A stretch of 64,000 nt of DNA from Pirellulales bacterium (GTDB taxonomy: Bacteria > Planctomycetota > Planctomycetia > Pirellulales > JAEUIK01): positions 1 through 64,000 of the forward strand of contig JAHBXR010000013.1 of the NCBI GenBank assembly GCA_019636335.1, in the 5' to 3' direction. Numbering within the stretch: the stretch's first letter is position 1; each line of letters starts with the position of its first letter. The translations under genes and the position numbers were made by a program. Under the pieces are notes generated by a model that searched no databases, was not told the DNA's origin, and worked only from the letters and a program-made list of their open reading frames with translations. Positions 1 to 9,411 of this stretch are shown here, piece by piece.

Positions 1-549
1 TCTTCAGGTTTCTATTGGGGGCGAGGGAGAGATTTCTGCCTTGGGACCGGTACGAATGACCCTTCGCCAAGTGTTTTGCGTAGGAGGGCGAAGACGTCGC
101 GCGCGGGACGTTTTCCGCACCATCGATTCTTAACGTAACCCCCGTAGAATCCGAAAATTCCGTCGATCTCGTTGACAGCGCGGACACCCCAGATAGGATG
201 AACTTCAGCCCTTCATGTGCCGCGTTTCACCGCGCGGTCACCGCCATCGTGGAAGTTTCCCCACGAGTTGCATTCGGACCGTCACGTACTACTTCGAGGC
301 ACCCCCCACGCACTGAGAACATTTGCTCGTTGTGACGCCGCCTGGTGCGATAGGTTGTGTGTCCAAATCTCCGCCAGCCAAGCCGGCATACTTCGACGGA
401 GCGCCGCTCGACGTGAAGTGCGCGTCTTGCGCGAGCCAATGTTTCGTGGGTTGTTCCACACGGCATGACGACGGTCGCCCAGAGGCCACCAAACGCCACG
501 TGGCCCGCATCGAAATTCAATTGCGAGTACAAGGACAGGACAGCGTTAA
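1..549. other. Non-coding leader at the left edge
   Basis: No credible gene is visible here. The short open frames overlap one another on both strands, carry no recognisable domain, and lack convincing ribosome-binding sites. The only structure I can point to is a promoter-like pair at 172-199, about 350 bases before the TPR gene. The stretch is therefore best read as the upstream region and possibly a long 5' leader of that gene. Confidence 0.5.
172..199 (+). promoter_or_regulatory. Candidate sigma-70-type promoter for the TPR gene
   Basis: A perfect -35 hexamer TTGACA (172-177) is followed after 16 bases by TAGGAT (194-199). It points toward the TPR gene, whose start is 350 bases downstream, which would leave a long leader. 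This is a motif match only. Confidence 0.35.
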
Positions 550-3500
550 ATGAGACGGCTGAACGTAAAGCTCCTCGTGGCTCTGGTGGTCACTTCGTTC
601 GCGGCCCTGGTGGGCATTTACCTGCTGCACAATTACCAGGTGTCGCGCAACGCCGAAGTCTTCAAACAGGTTGCCGTAGAGCAGCGCGACAAGGGGAACC
701 TGGAAGAGGCCGTCAAGAATTACAATCGTTACCTGCGTTACCGCAATGACGATGTCGACGCGAACTGCGACTTCGCGATGCTCTTTGCCGACATGATCGA
801 GCAGCAGGCAGGTCGGGCGAACGCCGAGCAGGCCCGCCGCGTGCCCTACGTGCTGGAACAGGCGCTGCGCACGGCGCCGGACCGCGACGATATTCGCCGC
901 CGACTGGCGCGCTTCAATCTCGAAGGTGGGCGCACGCGTGACGCACTCGAGCATTTCAATCTGTTGCTGAAAAAGCACCCCAACGATGCCGAGTTGAAAA
1001 TGCTCGTCGGCATGTGCCACGAGCAGGACAAGAACTACGACAAGGCACGGGAAATGTACGAGGCGGCCAAGGCGGACGCCCCGAACAACGTCCAGATCTA
1101 CGCCCTGCTGGCCAGCCTGATGTCGGGAGCGTTCGAAGATCCGCAGACGGGCGACCAGTACATGGACGAGGTGGTCGAGAAGAACCCCGACAACCACCTG
1201 GCCTACTTGATGCGCTACAACTATCGGGTGCAAAACCTGTTTGGTGATCGCATCGATGCAAAGACCGATCTGCAAAAAGCACTCGATCTGGCGCCCAACG
1301 AAGCGGACGTGATCGTCAAGATGGCCGAGCTGCTCATTCACGATCGAGAATTCGACTCCGCGCGCGAGCATCTCAATCGCGGCATCGAACTGCACCCGAA
1401 AAACGAATCGATGTATATCACGCTCGCTCGGCTCGAGCTCGAGCTGGCCCGCGTCGAAGAAAAGGATCGCGGCGAGGATGCGCAGGAGGCGTTGCTGCAG
1501 GGGCTCAAGAAGATGCCCGAGAGCATCACCCTGCTCAGCCAGATGTGCGAGTTGCAGATTCGCCGCAGCCAATTCGACAAGGCCAACGACACGATCGCGC
1601 GGCTCGTCCAGCTCGACATGTCACAAGAGCAGGTCGACTTTCTCAAGTCACGCGTGCTGATCGGCGAGAAGAAATGGGCCGATGCCGGTCGCTTGCTGCA
1701 CAGCCTGCGCCAGCGCAGCTCGCGGGACAAGGTCGTGTTGTTCCAGATCGACGCCCTGCTGGCCGATTGCTACGGCAACCTCGGCCAATCGGACCTGGCG
1801 ATCGTGGCCATGCGCCGCGCGCTCGAGAACAACCCTTACGCCAAAGAGGTGCGTCTGCGCCTGGTACACGAGCTGCAAAGACTCGGCAAGCTTGAAGAGG
1901 CGAACGCCGAACTGCAGAAGATCTCGGCCGCCGGCACGACGGCCGACTATGAATCGGTGCGCATCAAGATTGCCGAGCAACTGCAAGTGCCCGTCGACCA
2001 GCGCAAGTGGGAGGAAGTCGACGAACTGATGGCACGCCTCACCGAGCAATCGAGCGGTGGCGCGGAGTTGGCGCTCTTCAAAGTTCGCTTGCTCGTCTAC
2101 AAGGGCAAGACCGAAGAAGCCTTGGAACTGGCCATTGCCGAACGCGAGAAGTTTCCGCAATCGATCGGGCTGTGGATCGCGGTCGCGGATATTCAGGGTT
2201 TGACGGACAACGCGGCGGCGATCGCCACGTTGAAGGAAGCGGCCGATCGATTCCACACGCCGCTGCTGGTACAGCTTGCCATGGTCAGCAAGGTGCTGCG
2301 GCTGCCGCGCGAAGAAGCCTTGGCCGAATTGCAGACGATCAACCAGACCGTCGACTCTTACAAGACGGACGAGCAGCGGCAACTGGCGCAATCGCTCGGC
2401 GAAGCGTTCTACCTGCTGAAAGAGTCGGAGGCTGCCAAAGAGGTGCTGAATCGGGTGGCTGGTCGCCTGCCCAGCGACCCCCTGCTCCGCCTCATGATGT
2501 TCAACCTGGCACGCGACTCGCGCGACGAGCAGGGCATGACCGATGCGCTGGCCGGCGTCGAGGCCGTGGTGGGCAAGGATCACAACTACTGGCAGTATTG
2601 CGCCGCGGCCCGCCTGGCGACCCTATACATGATGCAGAAGGCCACCGACAAGGACCTGACCGAAGCTCGCCGGCTGGTCGACAAGGTTGTTGAAAGTCGC
2701 CCGAACTGGACGGCCATCATCCGGCTGTCGGCCGAAGTCGACGATCTCTCGGGACGTTCGAACGACGCCATCACTAAGTACCAGGAAGCGCTCCGCCTGG
2801 GCGAAACCAGCATCGGCATGGTGCGCCGACTGGTCGAGCTGTTGTACAAGACCGGACGATACAACGAGGCAAATCAAGCGCTTGCCAAGTTGCCCACCGA
2901 GATTCAATTCACCGATGATTTTGGCAAGCTGCAGACCGAATTGCAGATGAAGCTGGGACTGGCCGACGATGCCGCCAAACGCGCGGAAGCCGTCGTGGAC
3001 GAAGACTCGACCGAGTTTGGCGATCACCTCTGGCAGGGGCAGTTGTTCGCCCGGGCCGGTCGTCGCGACGATGCCGAGGCCGCCTACCGCCGTGCCGTCA
3101 AGCATGGTCCGCAAGAGCCACTCTGCTGGATTGCCCTGGTGACGCAGCTCGTGCAGAACGGCAAGCGCGACGAAGCGCAGGCCACGCTGACCGAGGTGGA
3201 AGCGTCCGTGCCGGCGGACAAACTGGCCGCCACGATGGGGCAATGCAACGAAGTGCTGGGCAACGTGGAGCAGGCTGGCCAGCATTACGCCACCGCCGTC
3301 GAAACGCACGGCGACGATACCGCGGTGCTCCGCAGCGCGATCGAGTTCCACGTGCGGGCTCAGCAGATGGACAAGGCGCAGCAGTTGCTCGAGAAGCTGG
3401 TCGCACTGGCGCCGCAGAAAAAAGAAGCGGCCGACCTCGATCGCGTTCGCTGGGGGCGGCGTACGCTGGCCGCGTTGATTGCGACCAGCAATAGCTACGC

Positions 3501-4830
3501 AGACCTGCGACGCGCCCTGCAGATTCTGGATGGCAATGCCGACGCCAATCGCAATCTGCCGCAGGAAGACGTCATGATCAAGGCGAATCTGCTCGCCGCG
3601 CGAGACGATCTGCGCTCGCGCCGCGAGGGGATTCAGTTGCTCGAAGCGGTGCTCGATAAGGAGCCCACGCGCAACGACGTGCGACTGCAATTGGCGCAAC
3701 TCCACGAGCGCGACAACAACTGGTTGCTGTGTCGCGATCACATGCTGCGTTTGTTGGGGGGTGATAAGCCGTCGCCGATTTACGTGCCGATCTTTGCCAA
3801 CATGCTCCTGCGTCAGAACCAGATCGACGACGCCGCGCGGATGCTGGAAAAGCTGGAGCAAATCGACCCGAATGCACCGATCACGCTTGCCGTCAAGGCG
3901 CTGCTCTATGCCCGTCGCGGTTACTTCGACGAGGCGATTGGCTTCACACGTGAGCTCGTCGTCCGGCCGCTGGCCCCCTCGCAGGCCAAGCAGCTCTACG
4001 ATGCCGCCCAGCAGTTCGAACGCCTGTCAAACGCCATCGACAATCCGGAAGGCAAGGCCGCCTTCATCAACGCCGCCGAAGAGATGTACGAAGAATACGT
4101 CCGCGAGCGCCCCGAGGACATCTTCCTCATGGCGGCCTTCCAAGGCAAATACCGTGGCATCGAGCCGGGTCTGAAGATCTGCGAAGAGAACTTCCATGCG
4201 CAGAATTCGCCGAACATCGCCGCCATGGCAATGGGCATTCTGCGCGAACATCGTAGCAAGGCGAATCAGGATCAGATTGCCCGCGTCGAGAAGCTGCTCG
4301 TCGAGGCCGCCAAGCAACATCCCGAAGCGGTCGGCCTCGGCCGAGAGCTCGCCGAGTTGCGCGAGCTGCAAGGCAATTATGTCGAGGCCACCCGGCTCTA
4401 TCAGCAGATTCTCGACAATCCGCAGGCGCCGGCCATCCAGAAAGCGGCGGCAGCCAACAACCTGTCGTATCTCCTGGCGCTCCACAAGAACGACGGGAAC
4501 GCGGCCTTGCCGCTGGCCGAGCAGGCCATCGCCTACTTTGGTCCCACGGCCGAATTGCTCGACACGCGTGGCGTGGCCCATCTGGCTCGCAAAGATTACG
4601 AGCTGGCCATCCGCGATCTCAGCGAGGCCGTGGAAGATCGGCCCAACGGTTTGAAGTACTTCCACCTGGCCTGGGCCCATCATCTGGCGGGGGACGACGT
4701 CGCCGCCAAGAAAGCGCTCGATCAAGGGGACGCCAGCGGGCTGAAGGACGAGGAGGTCTCGGCGCTCGAACGCGATCGCCTCACGAAGCTCCGCCATGAT
4801 GTGAAAGTGCAACAGCAAGCGGCGCGGTAA
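550..4830 (+). CDS. Giant membrane-anchored TPR-repeat protein
   Basis: A 1426-residue protein. Residues 7-26 form one hydrophobic segment preceded by Arg and Lys (MRRLNVKLL), reading as an uncleaved signal anchor that leaves almost the whole chain outside the inner membrane. The rest is helical tetratricopeptide-like repeats (units with A/L/Y at TPR positions and many DP or NP turns, such as 'NPDNHLAYL' and 'DPNAPITLA'), running to the C-terminus. No catalytic domain was seen. TPR arrays act as protein-binding scaffolds, and large secreted TPR proteins are common in planctomycetes; the partner is unknown. The start follows an AAGGACAGGA stretch about 10 bases upstream. A strong hairpin terminator follows at 4922, so it is probably monocistronic. 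Function beyond scaffolding cannot be assigned. Confidence 0.85.
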   Translation: MRRLNVKLLVALVVTSFAALVGIYLLHNYQVSRNAEVFKQVAVEQRDKGNLEEAVKNYNRYLRYRNDDVDANCDFAMLFADMIEQQAGRANAEQARRVPYVLEQALRTAPDRDDIRRRLARFNLEGGRTRDALEHFNLLLKKHPNDAELKMLVGMCHEQDKNYDKAREMYEAAKADAPNNVQIYALLASLMSGAFEDPQTGDQYMDEVVEKNPDNHLAYLMRYNYRVQNLFGDRIDAKTDLQKALDLAPNEADVIVKMAELLIHDREFDSAREHLNRGIELHPKNESMYITLARLELELARVEEKDRGEDAQEALLQGLKKMPESITLLSQMCELQIRRSQFDKANDTIARLVQLDMSQEQVDFLKSRVLIGEKKWADAGRLLHSLRQRSSRDKVVLFQIDALLADCYGNLGQSDLAIVAMRRALENNPYAKEVRLRLVHELQRLGKLEEANAELQKISAAGTTADYESVRIKIAEQLQVPVDQRKWEEVDELMARLTEQSSGGAELALFKVRLLVYKGKTEEALELAIAEREKFPQSIGLWIAVADIQGLTDNAAAIATLKEAADRFHTPLLVQLAMVSKVLRLPREEALAELQTINQTVDSYKTDEQRQLAQSLGEAFYLLKESEAAKEVLNRVAGRLPSDPLLRLMMFNLARDSRDEQGMTDALAGVEAVVGKDHNYWQYCAAARLATLYMMQKATDKDLTEARRLVDKVVESRPNWTAIIRLSAEVDDLSGRSNDAITKYQEALRLGETSIGMVRRLVELLYKTGRYNEANQALAKLPTEIQFTDDFGKLQTELQMKLGLADDAAKRAEAVVDEDSTEFGDHLWQGQLFARAGRRDDAEAAYRRAVKHGPQEPLCWIALVTQLVQNGKRDEAQATLTEVEASVPADKLAATMGQCNEVLGNVEQAGQHYATAVETHGDDTAVLRSAIEFHVRAQQMDKAQQLLEKLVALAPQKKEAADLDRVRWGRRTLAALIATSNSYADLRRALQILDGNADANRNLPQEDVMIKANLLAARDDLRSRREGIQLLEAVLDKEPTRNDVRLQLAQLHERDNNWLLCRDHMLRLLGGDKPSPIYVPIFANMLLRQNQIDDAARMLEKLEQIDPNAPITLAVKALLYARRGYFDEAIGFTRELVVRPLAPSQAKQLYDAAQQFERLSNAIDNPEGKAAFINAAEEMYEEYVRERPEDIFLMAAFQGKYRGIEPGLKICEENFHAQNSPNIAAMAMGILREHRSKANQDQIARVEKLLVEAAKQHPEAVGLGRELAELRELQGNYVEATRLYQQILDNPQAPAIQKAAAANNLSYLLALHKNDGNAALPLAEQAIAYFGPTAELLDTRGVAHLARKDYELAIRDLSEAVEDRPNGLKYFHLAWAHHLAGDDVAAKKALDQGDASGLKDEEVSALERDRLTKLRHDVKVQQQAAR

Positions 4831-4921
4831 AACACGCTGCCGGCGATACAAACCGATTGCCTGGCAAAACGGTTCTGAGCCTCGAACGCGTCAGATTCGT
4901 CAAGCTCCACGTCGACTTCGC

Positions 4922-4950
4922 AAAAATGCCGCCGCCTGGCGGCATTTTTT
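4922..4950 (+). terminator. Rho-independent terminator after the TPR gene
   Basis: A 12-base stem (AAAAATGCCGCC) with a 4-base loop and its exact complement, ending in a run of T. It sits about 90 bases after the TPR stop codon and before the next gene. Confidence 0.85.
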
Positions 4951-5029
4951 CTTGTTGCCCGCCGGTTCCCTTTCAAGATGGATCTCACGGAACTCAATCG
5001 CGGGTCCTGCACATCTACGAGGCAACGAT

Positions 5030-5296
5030 ATGACTTTCCTCTCTCGCCGGGCCGCCGGTCGCCGACAGCGTCGCGGCGTGCTGACGTTCGAGTGGATCCT
5101 GCTGATCTCGGTCGTGGTGATCGGCGTCATCGGTGGCTTGAGCGCCGTGCGCGACGCGCTGCTCGGCGAGCTCAAAGACCTTTCCGAAGCCATCGCCGCG
5201 CTGAATGTTACGAACACCGCCTGTCTCGACAATCCGCAGCCCATCGTCTGCGATCCGGCCAATCCCGATCCGAACTGTAGCGGCGCCGGCACGTAA
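5030..5296 (+). CDS. Small Flp-like prepilin / single-pass pilin-like protein
   Basis: 88 residues. A basic N-terminus (residues 5-16, rich in Arg) ends in G-V-L-T-F-E-W, directly followed by a 20-residue hydrophobic segment (ILLISVVVIGVIGGLSA). A Gly at -1 and Glu at +5 before a hydrophobic helix is the prepilin-peptidase signature, and a Glu followed by an aromatic residue resembles Flp (type IVb) pilins, which have EY. The C-terminal 30 residues are acidic and Pro-rich with two Cys. The ATG at 5030 is chosen because GAGG lies 7 bases upstream and the prepilin leader then has a normal length. No pilus assembly genes are nearby, so it may be an orphan pilin or pseudopilin. Confidence is high that this is a gene and moderate for the pilin assignment. 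Confidence 0.65.
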   Translation: MTFLSRRAAGRRQRRGVLTFEWILLISVVVIGVIGGLSAVRDALLGELKDLSEAIAALNVTNTACLDNPQPIVCDPANPDPNCSGAGT

Positions 5297-5414
5297 AACT
5301 GGGTAGCGGCGCAAATCCGCCCCGGGACTGGCATCGGCCGCAGACCATTTCTATAACGAAGGTTCCTACCGAACCGCACAAACCGGGCCTATTTCTTAAC
5401 CAGGAGAATTGCAC

Positions 5415-5774
5415 GTGGCTAAAGAAGAATCCGCCGAAATCAAGGCACCCGCTCCGGCTGCTCCCGCCGCCGAATCTCCCCAGCAGCGCCAGCAGGTCAA
5501 GCTCGACGATTCGCATGCCATCGCCTGCTATGCCAACTTCTGCCGCGTCACCGGCACGCCGGAAGAGCTGATTATCGACTTCGGTCTCAACCCGCAGCCC
5601 TTTGGCGTGCCGACCGAGCCGGTGGTCGTCTCGCAGCGCATCATCACGAACTTCTTCACCGCCAAACGTATGCTGCACGCCTTGCAGCTTACGCTGCAAC
5701 GCCACGAGGCTGCCTTCGGCGTGCTCGAGACCGACGTCCAAAAGCGCGTCGTCCCCGGCATGCGCAACGCCTAG
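5415..5774 (+). CDS. DUF3467 family protein
   Basis: 119 residues from a GTG start with AGGAG 8 bases upstream. After an Ala/Pro/Glu-rich 25-residue leader, the chain matches my memory of DUF3467: 'CYANFCRVTGTPEELIIDFG' (a beta strand ending in DFG), then a strand with 'PVVVSQRIITN' and a C-terminal helix 'TAKRMLHALQLTLQRHEAAFG'. The family is small, cytoplasmic and of unknown function, found in many bacteria. It lies 118 bases after the pilin-like gene on the same strand; whether the two are cotranscribed is open. Confidence 0.75.
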   Translation: MAKEESAEIKAPAPAAPAAESPQQRQQVKLDDSHAIACYANFCRVTGTPEELIIDFGLNPQPFGVPTEPVVVSQRIITNFFTAKRMLHALQLTLQRHEAAFGVLETDVQKRVVPGMRNA

Positions 5775-5956
5775 CCAGACGTTCGAGCCTTCGACCCATG
5801 CTGGCTCCCCCTTGTCGAGCCATGCTAAAATGACGACGCGTGGCATGCACTGCTGCTCGGTGGTGCATGCCACGCGAGTTTTTCCCTCCGGCCAGCCGGA
5901 TCTCTCAGGCGGTGTCCCTTCGAACACCTCCCGCCGCCAGGAGCGTGCGCGTCGCC

Positions 5957-7093
5957 ATGCGACACATCTATTTCGATTACAACGCCACGACTCCCATCGC
6001 CCCGGCCGTCCAAGAGGCGATGCTCCCCTTTCTCGCCGAGCATTTTGGCAACCCCTCCAGCTCGCACGCGCTCGGCGCGGCCAGCCACGAGGCCGTCGAG
6101 GATGCCCGCACGCGCCTCGCCGAATTGCTCGACGCCGACTCGGACGAGATCGTGTTTACCTCGGGGGGCACCGAGAGCAACAACCTCGCCCTCAAAGGCG
6201 TGTTCTTCAAGCGGACCCCCGCCCCGTCGGGTCACCTGGTCATCTCGGCCCTCGAGCACCCGGCGATCGTCGAGCCGGCCCGTTTTCTCGAACGCCTGGG
6301 CTGCGATGTCTCGGTCGTCGGCACGAACTCGCAAGGACTTGTCAATCCGAGTGCCATCGAACGTGCCCTGCGCAGCGATACGGCCCTGGTCAGCGTGATG
6401 CTCGCCAACAACGAAGTGGGCACGGTGCAGCCGCTGCGCGAGATCGTCGACGTGTGCCATCGCCGAGGCGTCCTCGTCCACACCGACGCCGCCCAGGCCC
6501 TGGGCAAGATTCCCGTTCACGTTTCCGAGCTGGGAGTCGATCTGCTCAGCGTGGCGGGGCATAAGCTCTACGCGCCCAAGGGGGTCGGCGCGCTCTACGT
6601 GCGGCGCGGCACGCAGCTCGATTCGCTGCTGCACGGCGCCGGCCACGAATGCGGCCTGCGCGCCGGCACGGAGAACGTTCCCTACATCGTCGGGTTGGGG
6701 CGGGTGGCAGCACTCGTGGCGCGTCATCTCGAATCGGCCCAGGAGCGGATGGAACTGCTCCGCGAGCGCCTCGAGCAAAAGCTGCGCGATGGCGTCGGAG
6801 CGCCGCTGACCATCAATGGCTTCGACGCGCCACGATTGCCGAATACCGTCAGCGTCAATTTCCCTGGTGTCACGGGGGGAGAGCTGCTGCGACGCTGTCC
6901 AGAACTTTGTGCCTCGACCGGAGCGGCCTGTCATTCCGGTTCGACGCGGCTTTCCGGTACGCTCGCGGCCATGGGCTTGCCCCTCGAAGTGGCGCGCGGC
7001 ACGGTGCGGCTCAGTCTCGGCTGGTACACGACCGAAGAAGAAGTCGATCGTGCGGCCGACTTGCTCGTCGCGGCCTGGGAAGATTTGCAGTAA
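5957..7093 (+). CDS. Cysteine desulfurase (NifS/IscS family)
   Basis: A 378-residue class V PLP-dependent aminotransferase-fold enzyme that would convert L-cysteine to alanine while passing sulfur as a persulfide for Fe-S cluster or tRNA thiolation. Visible motifs: YFDYNATTP at the N-terminus, SGGTESNN, HTDAAQALGK, the PLP lysine in SVAGHKLYAPKG (K203), and the catalytic cysteine in ASTGAACHSGS (C325). The ATG at 5957 is chosen because family members begin with this 'IYFDYNATTP' block; the frame is open further upstream without homology. No iscU, iscA or rrf2-type regulator is adjacent, so the acceptor is not shown by context. Length is normal for the family. Confidence 0.9.
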   Translation: MRHIYFDYNATTPIAPAVQEAMLPFLAEHFGNPSSSHALGAASHEAVEDARTRLAELLDADSDEIVFTSGGTESNNLALKGVFFKRTPAPSGHLVISALEHPAIVEPARFLERLGCDVSVVGTNSQGLVNPSAIERALRSDTALVSVMLANNEVGTVQPLREIVDVCHRRGVLVHTDAAQALGKIPVHVSELGVDLLSVAGHKLYAPKGVGALYVRRGTQLDSLLHGAGHECGLRAGTENVPYIVGLGRVAALVARHLESAQERMELLRERLEQKLRDGVGAPLTINGFDAPRLPNTVSVNFPGVTGGELLRRCPELCASTGAACHSGSTRLSGTLAAMGLPLEVARGTVRLSLGWYTTEEEVDRAADLLVAAWEDLQ

Positions 7094-7150
7094 GCTAGCG
7101 GCAGCAAACCTGAACCCCGCCGCATCCCTCTGCCCAGCTTGCTCCCAGTC

Positions 7151-8263
7151 ATGGCCGACGCCCCCTGGTACGAGATCTCGAACGTCGACGAGATCGCCTC
7201 TCCCACGCTGCTCGTGTACCTCGATCGTGTGCGACAGAACGTCGCCCGCATGATCGAGATGGCGGGGGGCACCAGGCGTCTGCGGCCCCACGTCAAAACG
7301 CACAAGATGGCCGAAGTCGTCTCGCTGCAGCTCGACGCCGGCATCGACAAGTTCAAATGCGCCACGATCGCCGAGGCCGAAATGCTGGCCGACTGCGGCG
7401 CGCGAGACGTGCTGTTGGGTTATCCCATCGTGGGGCCGAACATCGCGCGCGTCGCACGGCTGGCGGCCAAATATCCCTCCGTACGCTTTACCGTCGTTGC
7501 CGATGACGCGGACGCGGTACAGGCCTTGTCGGCAGCGGTCGCCGCCACGGGACGCGAGCTCGACGTCCTGGTCGATATCGACAACGGCATGCACCGCAGC
7601 GGGATCGCGCCCGACGAACGCGCCGATGCCCTCTATCGCGCGATCCATGCGGCGCCAGGTCTGACGGTGGGGGGGCTGCACGTCTATGACGGCCACCTGC
7701 GCGATCACGATCCCGCGGCGCGCACCGCGGCCGTCGATGCCGCGTTTGTGCCGGTGCAGGCGATGATCGATCGCCTCGAGCGCGCCGGCCTGCGGGTGCC
7801 GCGCGTCGTCGCGGGCGGTTCGCCGACGTTTCCCATGCATGCCCGCTATCCCGAGCGCGAGGTCAGTCCCGGCACGTGCGTCTTCTGGGATGCCAGCTAT
7901 CAGACGAAGTTTCCCGACCTGGGCTTTATCCACGCGGCCCTCGTCTTGACGCGCGTCATCAGCCGCCCGGCCTCGAACATTGTGTGCCTTGATCTGGGCT
8001 TCAAGGCGGTGTCGCCCGACAATCCCGACCCGCGCGCCGAGTTGATCGGCCTGTCGGACGCCAAGATGACCGTGCATAGCGAGGAGCATCTCGCGGTGCG
8101 CACGACCCTGGGGGCGAACCTCAAGGTGGGCACGCCGGTCTATGCCATTCCCTACCACATCTGTCCTACGTGCGCGCTCCATCGCGAGGCGATCGTCGTC
8201 GAGCAGGGCATCGCCCGTGATCGCTGGCCCATCGCCGCGCGAGACCGCATGTTGACGATCTAA
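7151..8263 (+). CDS. D-threonine aldolase / D-serine dehydratase-like PLP enzyme (DSD1 family)
   Basis: 370 residues with an alanine-racemase-type N-terminal PLP barrel and a C-terminal beta domain. The probable PLP lysine is K49 in RPHVKTHKM. The C-terminal metal site typical of DSD1/D-threonine aldolase proteins is visible as H336-x-C338 in PYHICPTC. Family members split D-threonine into glycine and acetaldehyde or dehydrate D-serine. The H-x-C pair fits the eukaryotic D-serine dehydratase pattern as I remember it, so the substrate is uncertain. It follows the desulfurase by 57 bases on the same strand, and a tandem operon is likely. The ATG at 7151 is preferred to an upstream TTG. Confidence 0.8.
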   Translation: MADAPWYEISNVDEIASPTLLVYLDRVRQNVARMIEMAGGTRRLRPHVKTHKMAEVVSLQLDAGIDKFKCATIAEAEMLADCGARDVLLGYPIVGPNIARVARLAAKYPSVRFTVVADDADAVQALSAAVAATGRELDVLVDIDNGMHRSGIAPDERADALYRAIHAAPGLTVGGLHVYDGHLRDHDPAARTAAVDAAFVPVQAMIDRLERAGLRVPRVVAGGSPTFPMHARYPEREVSPGTCVFWDASYQTKFPDLGFIHAALVLTRVISRPASNIVCLDLGFKAVSPDNPDPRAELIGLSDAKMTVHSEEHLAVRTTLGANLKVGTPVYAIPYHICPTCALHREAIVVEQGIARDRWPIAARDRMLTI

Positions 8264-8276
8264 CCCACCAGCGGCC

Positions 8277-9182
8277 GTGAACTCTTCCAAACTCTCGCCA
8301 GATAGGTCGCGCCTGGCGACCGGTATTCCTGGACTCGATCAAAAGCTGGGTGGGGGGCTGTTGCCCGGCACGCTCGCGGTGGTGGTCGGAGCCACCGGCA
8401 TCGGCAAGACCCAACTCGGCGTGCAGTTCAACGCCGCCGGCGGTTCGCAAGAGGGCCATCGCGGGATCTTCTTCGACCTCAGCTACCGCGGCGACGCGCA
8501 GAGCCATGCCGACTATGCCGCCCGCATGTTCGACTGGCGGATCAGCAAGCAAGATCCCGCCCTCCATCCGCGGTTCGAGAACTACTTCGCCGCCGATCGA
8601 CCGCAGCCAGACTATTTGCGCTTGTTCGATTTCGCGGGGCGCCGAGCGACGGTCCGCGCGGCCGACTTCGACGCCTATCGCGACTGGCACGCCGAGATCG
8701 TCTCGCGGCTCAACGTGGCGATCGATTTCTTCTACGGCAACTTCGTGCGCGGCACGCGGCGCTGCGTGATCGACGGTGTCGATCCCTCCGACAAGCAGGC
8801 CGATTCCTTCCAGTTCGAACTGTTCGACTACGTCTACCACCAGATCCTGCGCAAAGAACACGATTGGGTCGCACGCGATCTCTTCCGGCAAGAGTTTCGC
8901 CAGCACGCCGCCGAAGTTGCGGCACACGGTTACGATCATGCCCGCGTCGGCTGCCTCATGCTCTACACGTCGCACGAGTCGATGCTCGAGCAGCTCATCG
9001 ATCGGCCCCTCGACGATCGCGATTGGCTCGCCGCGGCGAATACCGTGATCTACATGGGCAAGATTCGCGAAGGCAACCGGCTGTCGCGCGGCCTCTACAT
9101 CGCCAAACACCGCGGCAGCCCATGCTCGGACGAGATCATTCCCTACGAGATCGACGACGCCGGCCTGCGCGTGGTCTCGTAG
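8277..9182 (+). CDS. RecA/KaiC-superfamily ATPase, function unknown
   Basis: 301 residues from a GTG start only 13 bases after the previous stop. The N-terminus 'LATGIPGLDQKLGGGLLPGT' is the classic entry to KaiC/RadA-type RecA folds, followed by Walker A GATGIGKT (residues 38-45). The rest contains many Asp, Tyr and Arg residues with a hydrophobic strand 'RRCVIDGVDPSD' that could hold Walker B. A second strand, 'VGCLMLYTSHESMLEQLI', resembles the RecA-core strand with a sensor Ser/His. There is only one ATPase domain, unlike KaiC, and no DNA-binding C-terminal domain was recognised. Possible roles are a signalling switch or a regulator; nothing in context decides. It is the last gene of a rightward cluster and ends facing the YfhO-like gene. 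Confidence 0.7.
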   Translation: MNSSKLSPDRSRLATGIPGLDQKLGGGLLPGTLAVVVGATGIGKTQLGVQFNAAGGSQEGHRGIFFDLSYRGDAQSHADYAARMFDWRISKQDPALHPRFENYFAADRPQPDYLRLFDFAGRRATVRAADFDAYRDWHAEIVSRLNVAIDFFYGNFVRGTRRCVIDGVDPSDKQADSFQFELFDYVYHQILRKEHDWVARDLFRQEFRQHAAEVAAHGYDHARVGCLMLYTSHESMLEQLIDRPLDDRDWLAAANTVIYMGKIREGNRLSRGLYIAKHRGSPCSDEIIPYEIDDAGLRVVS

Positions 9183-9227
9183 AACTTCCGTGACGTGGGC
9201 AACACCAGTAAACACACCGCGGACGGG

Positions 9228-9309
9228 GTAGCACCGATCATCTTGCGGAAAAAGCCCACCCTTGGAAGCAAACTCGAGTCGCAAGATGGTCGGTGTCGCG
9301 CAGGCGACC
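9228..9309. repeat. Palindromic intergenic element, family R1, copy a
   Basis: An imperfect inverted repeat. The left arm is 9228-9248 (core ACCGATCATCTTGCGG) and the right arm is 9279-9300 (core TCGCAAGATGGTCGGTGT), with about 30 bases between them. Near-identical copies sit at 34587, 38934 and 47919, with a degenerate copy at 16659. It lies between two converging genes. Confidence 0.85.
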
Positions 9310-9411
9310 AGAGGATCCGTGGAAGCGCCCCCATCCCATCACTCCGATTCATCCCGTTCCGCAGGCCGCTCCGGAAAAACGTGCTACCCGATCCATGCGC
9401 CACTTCAAAAC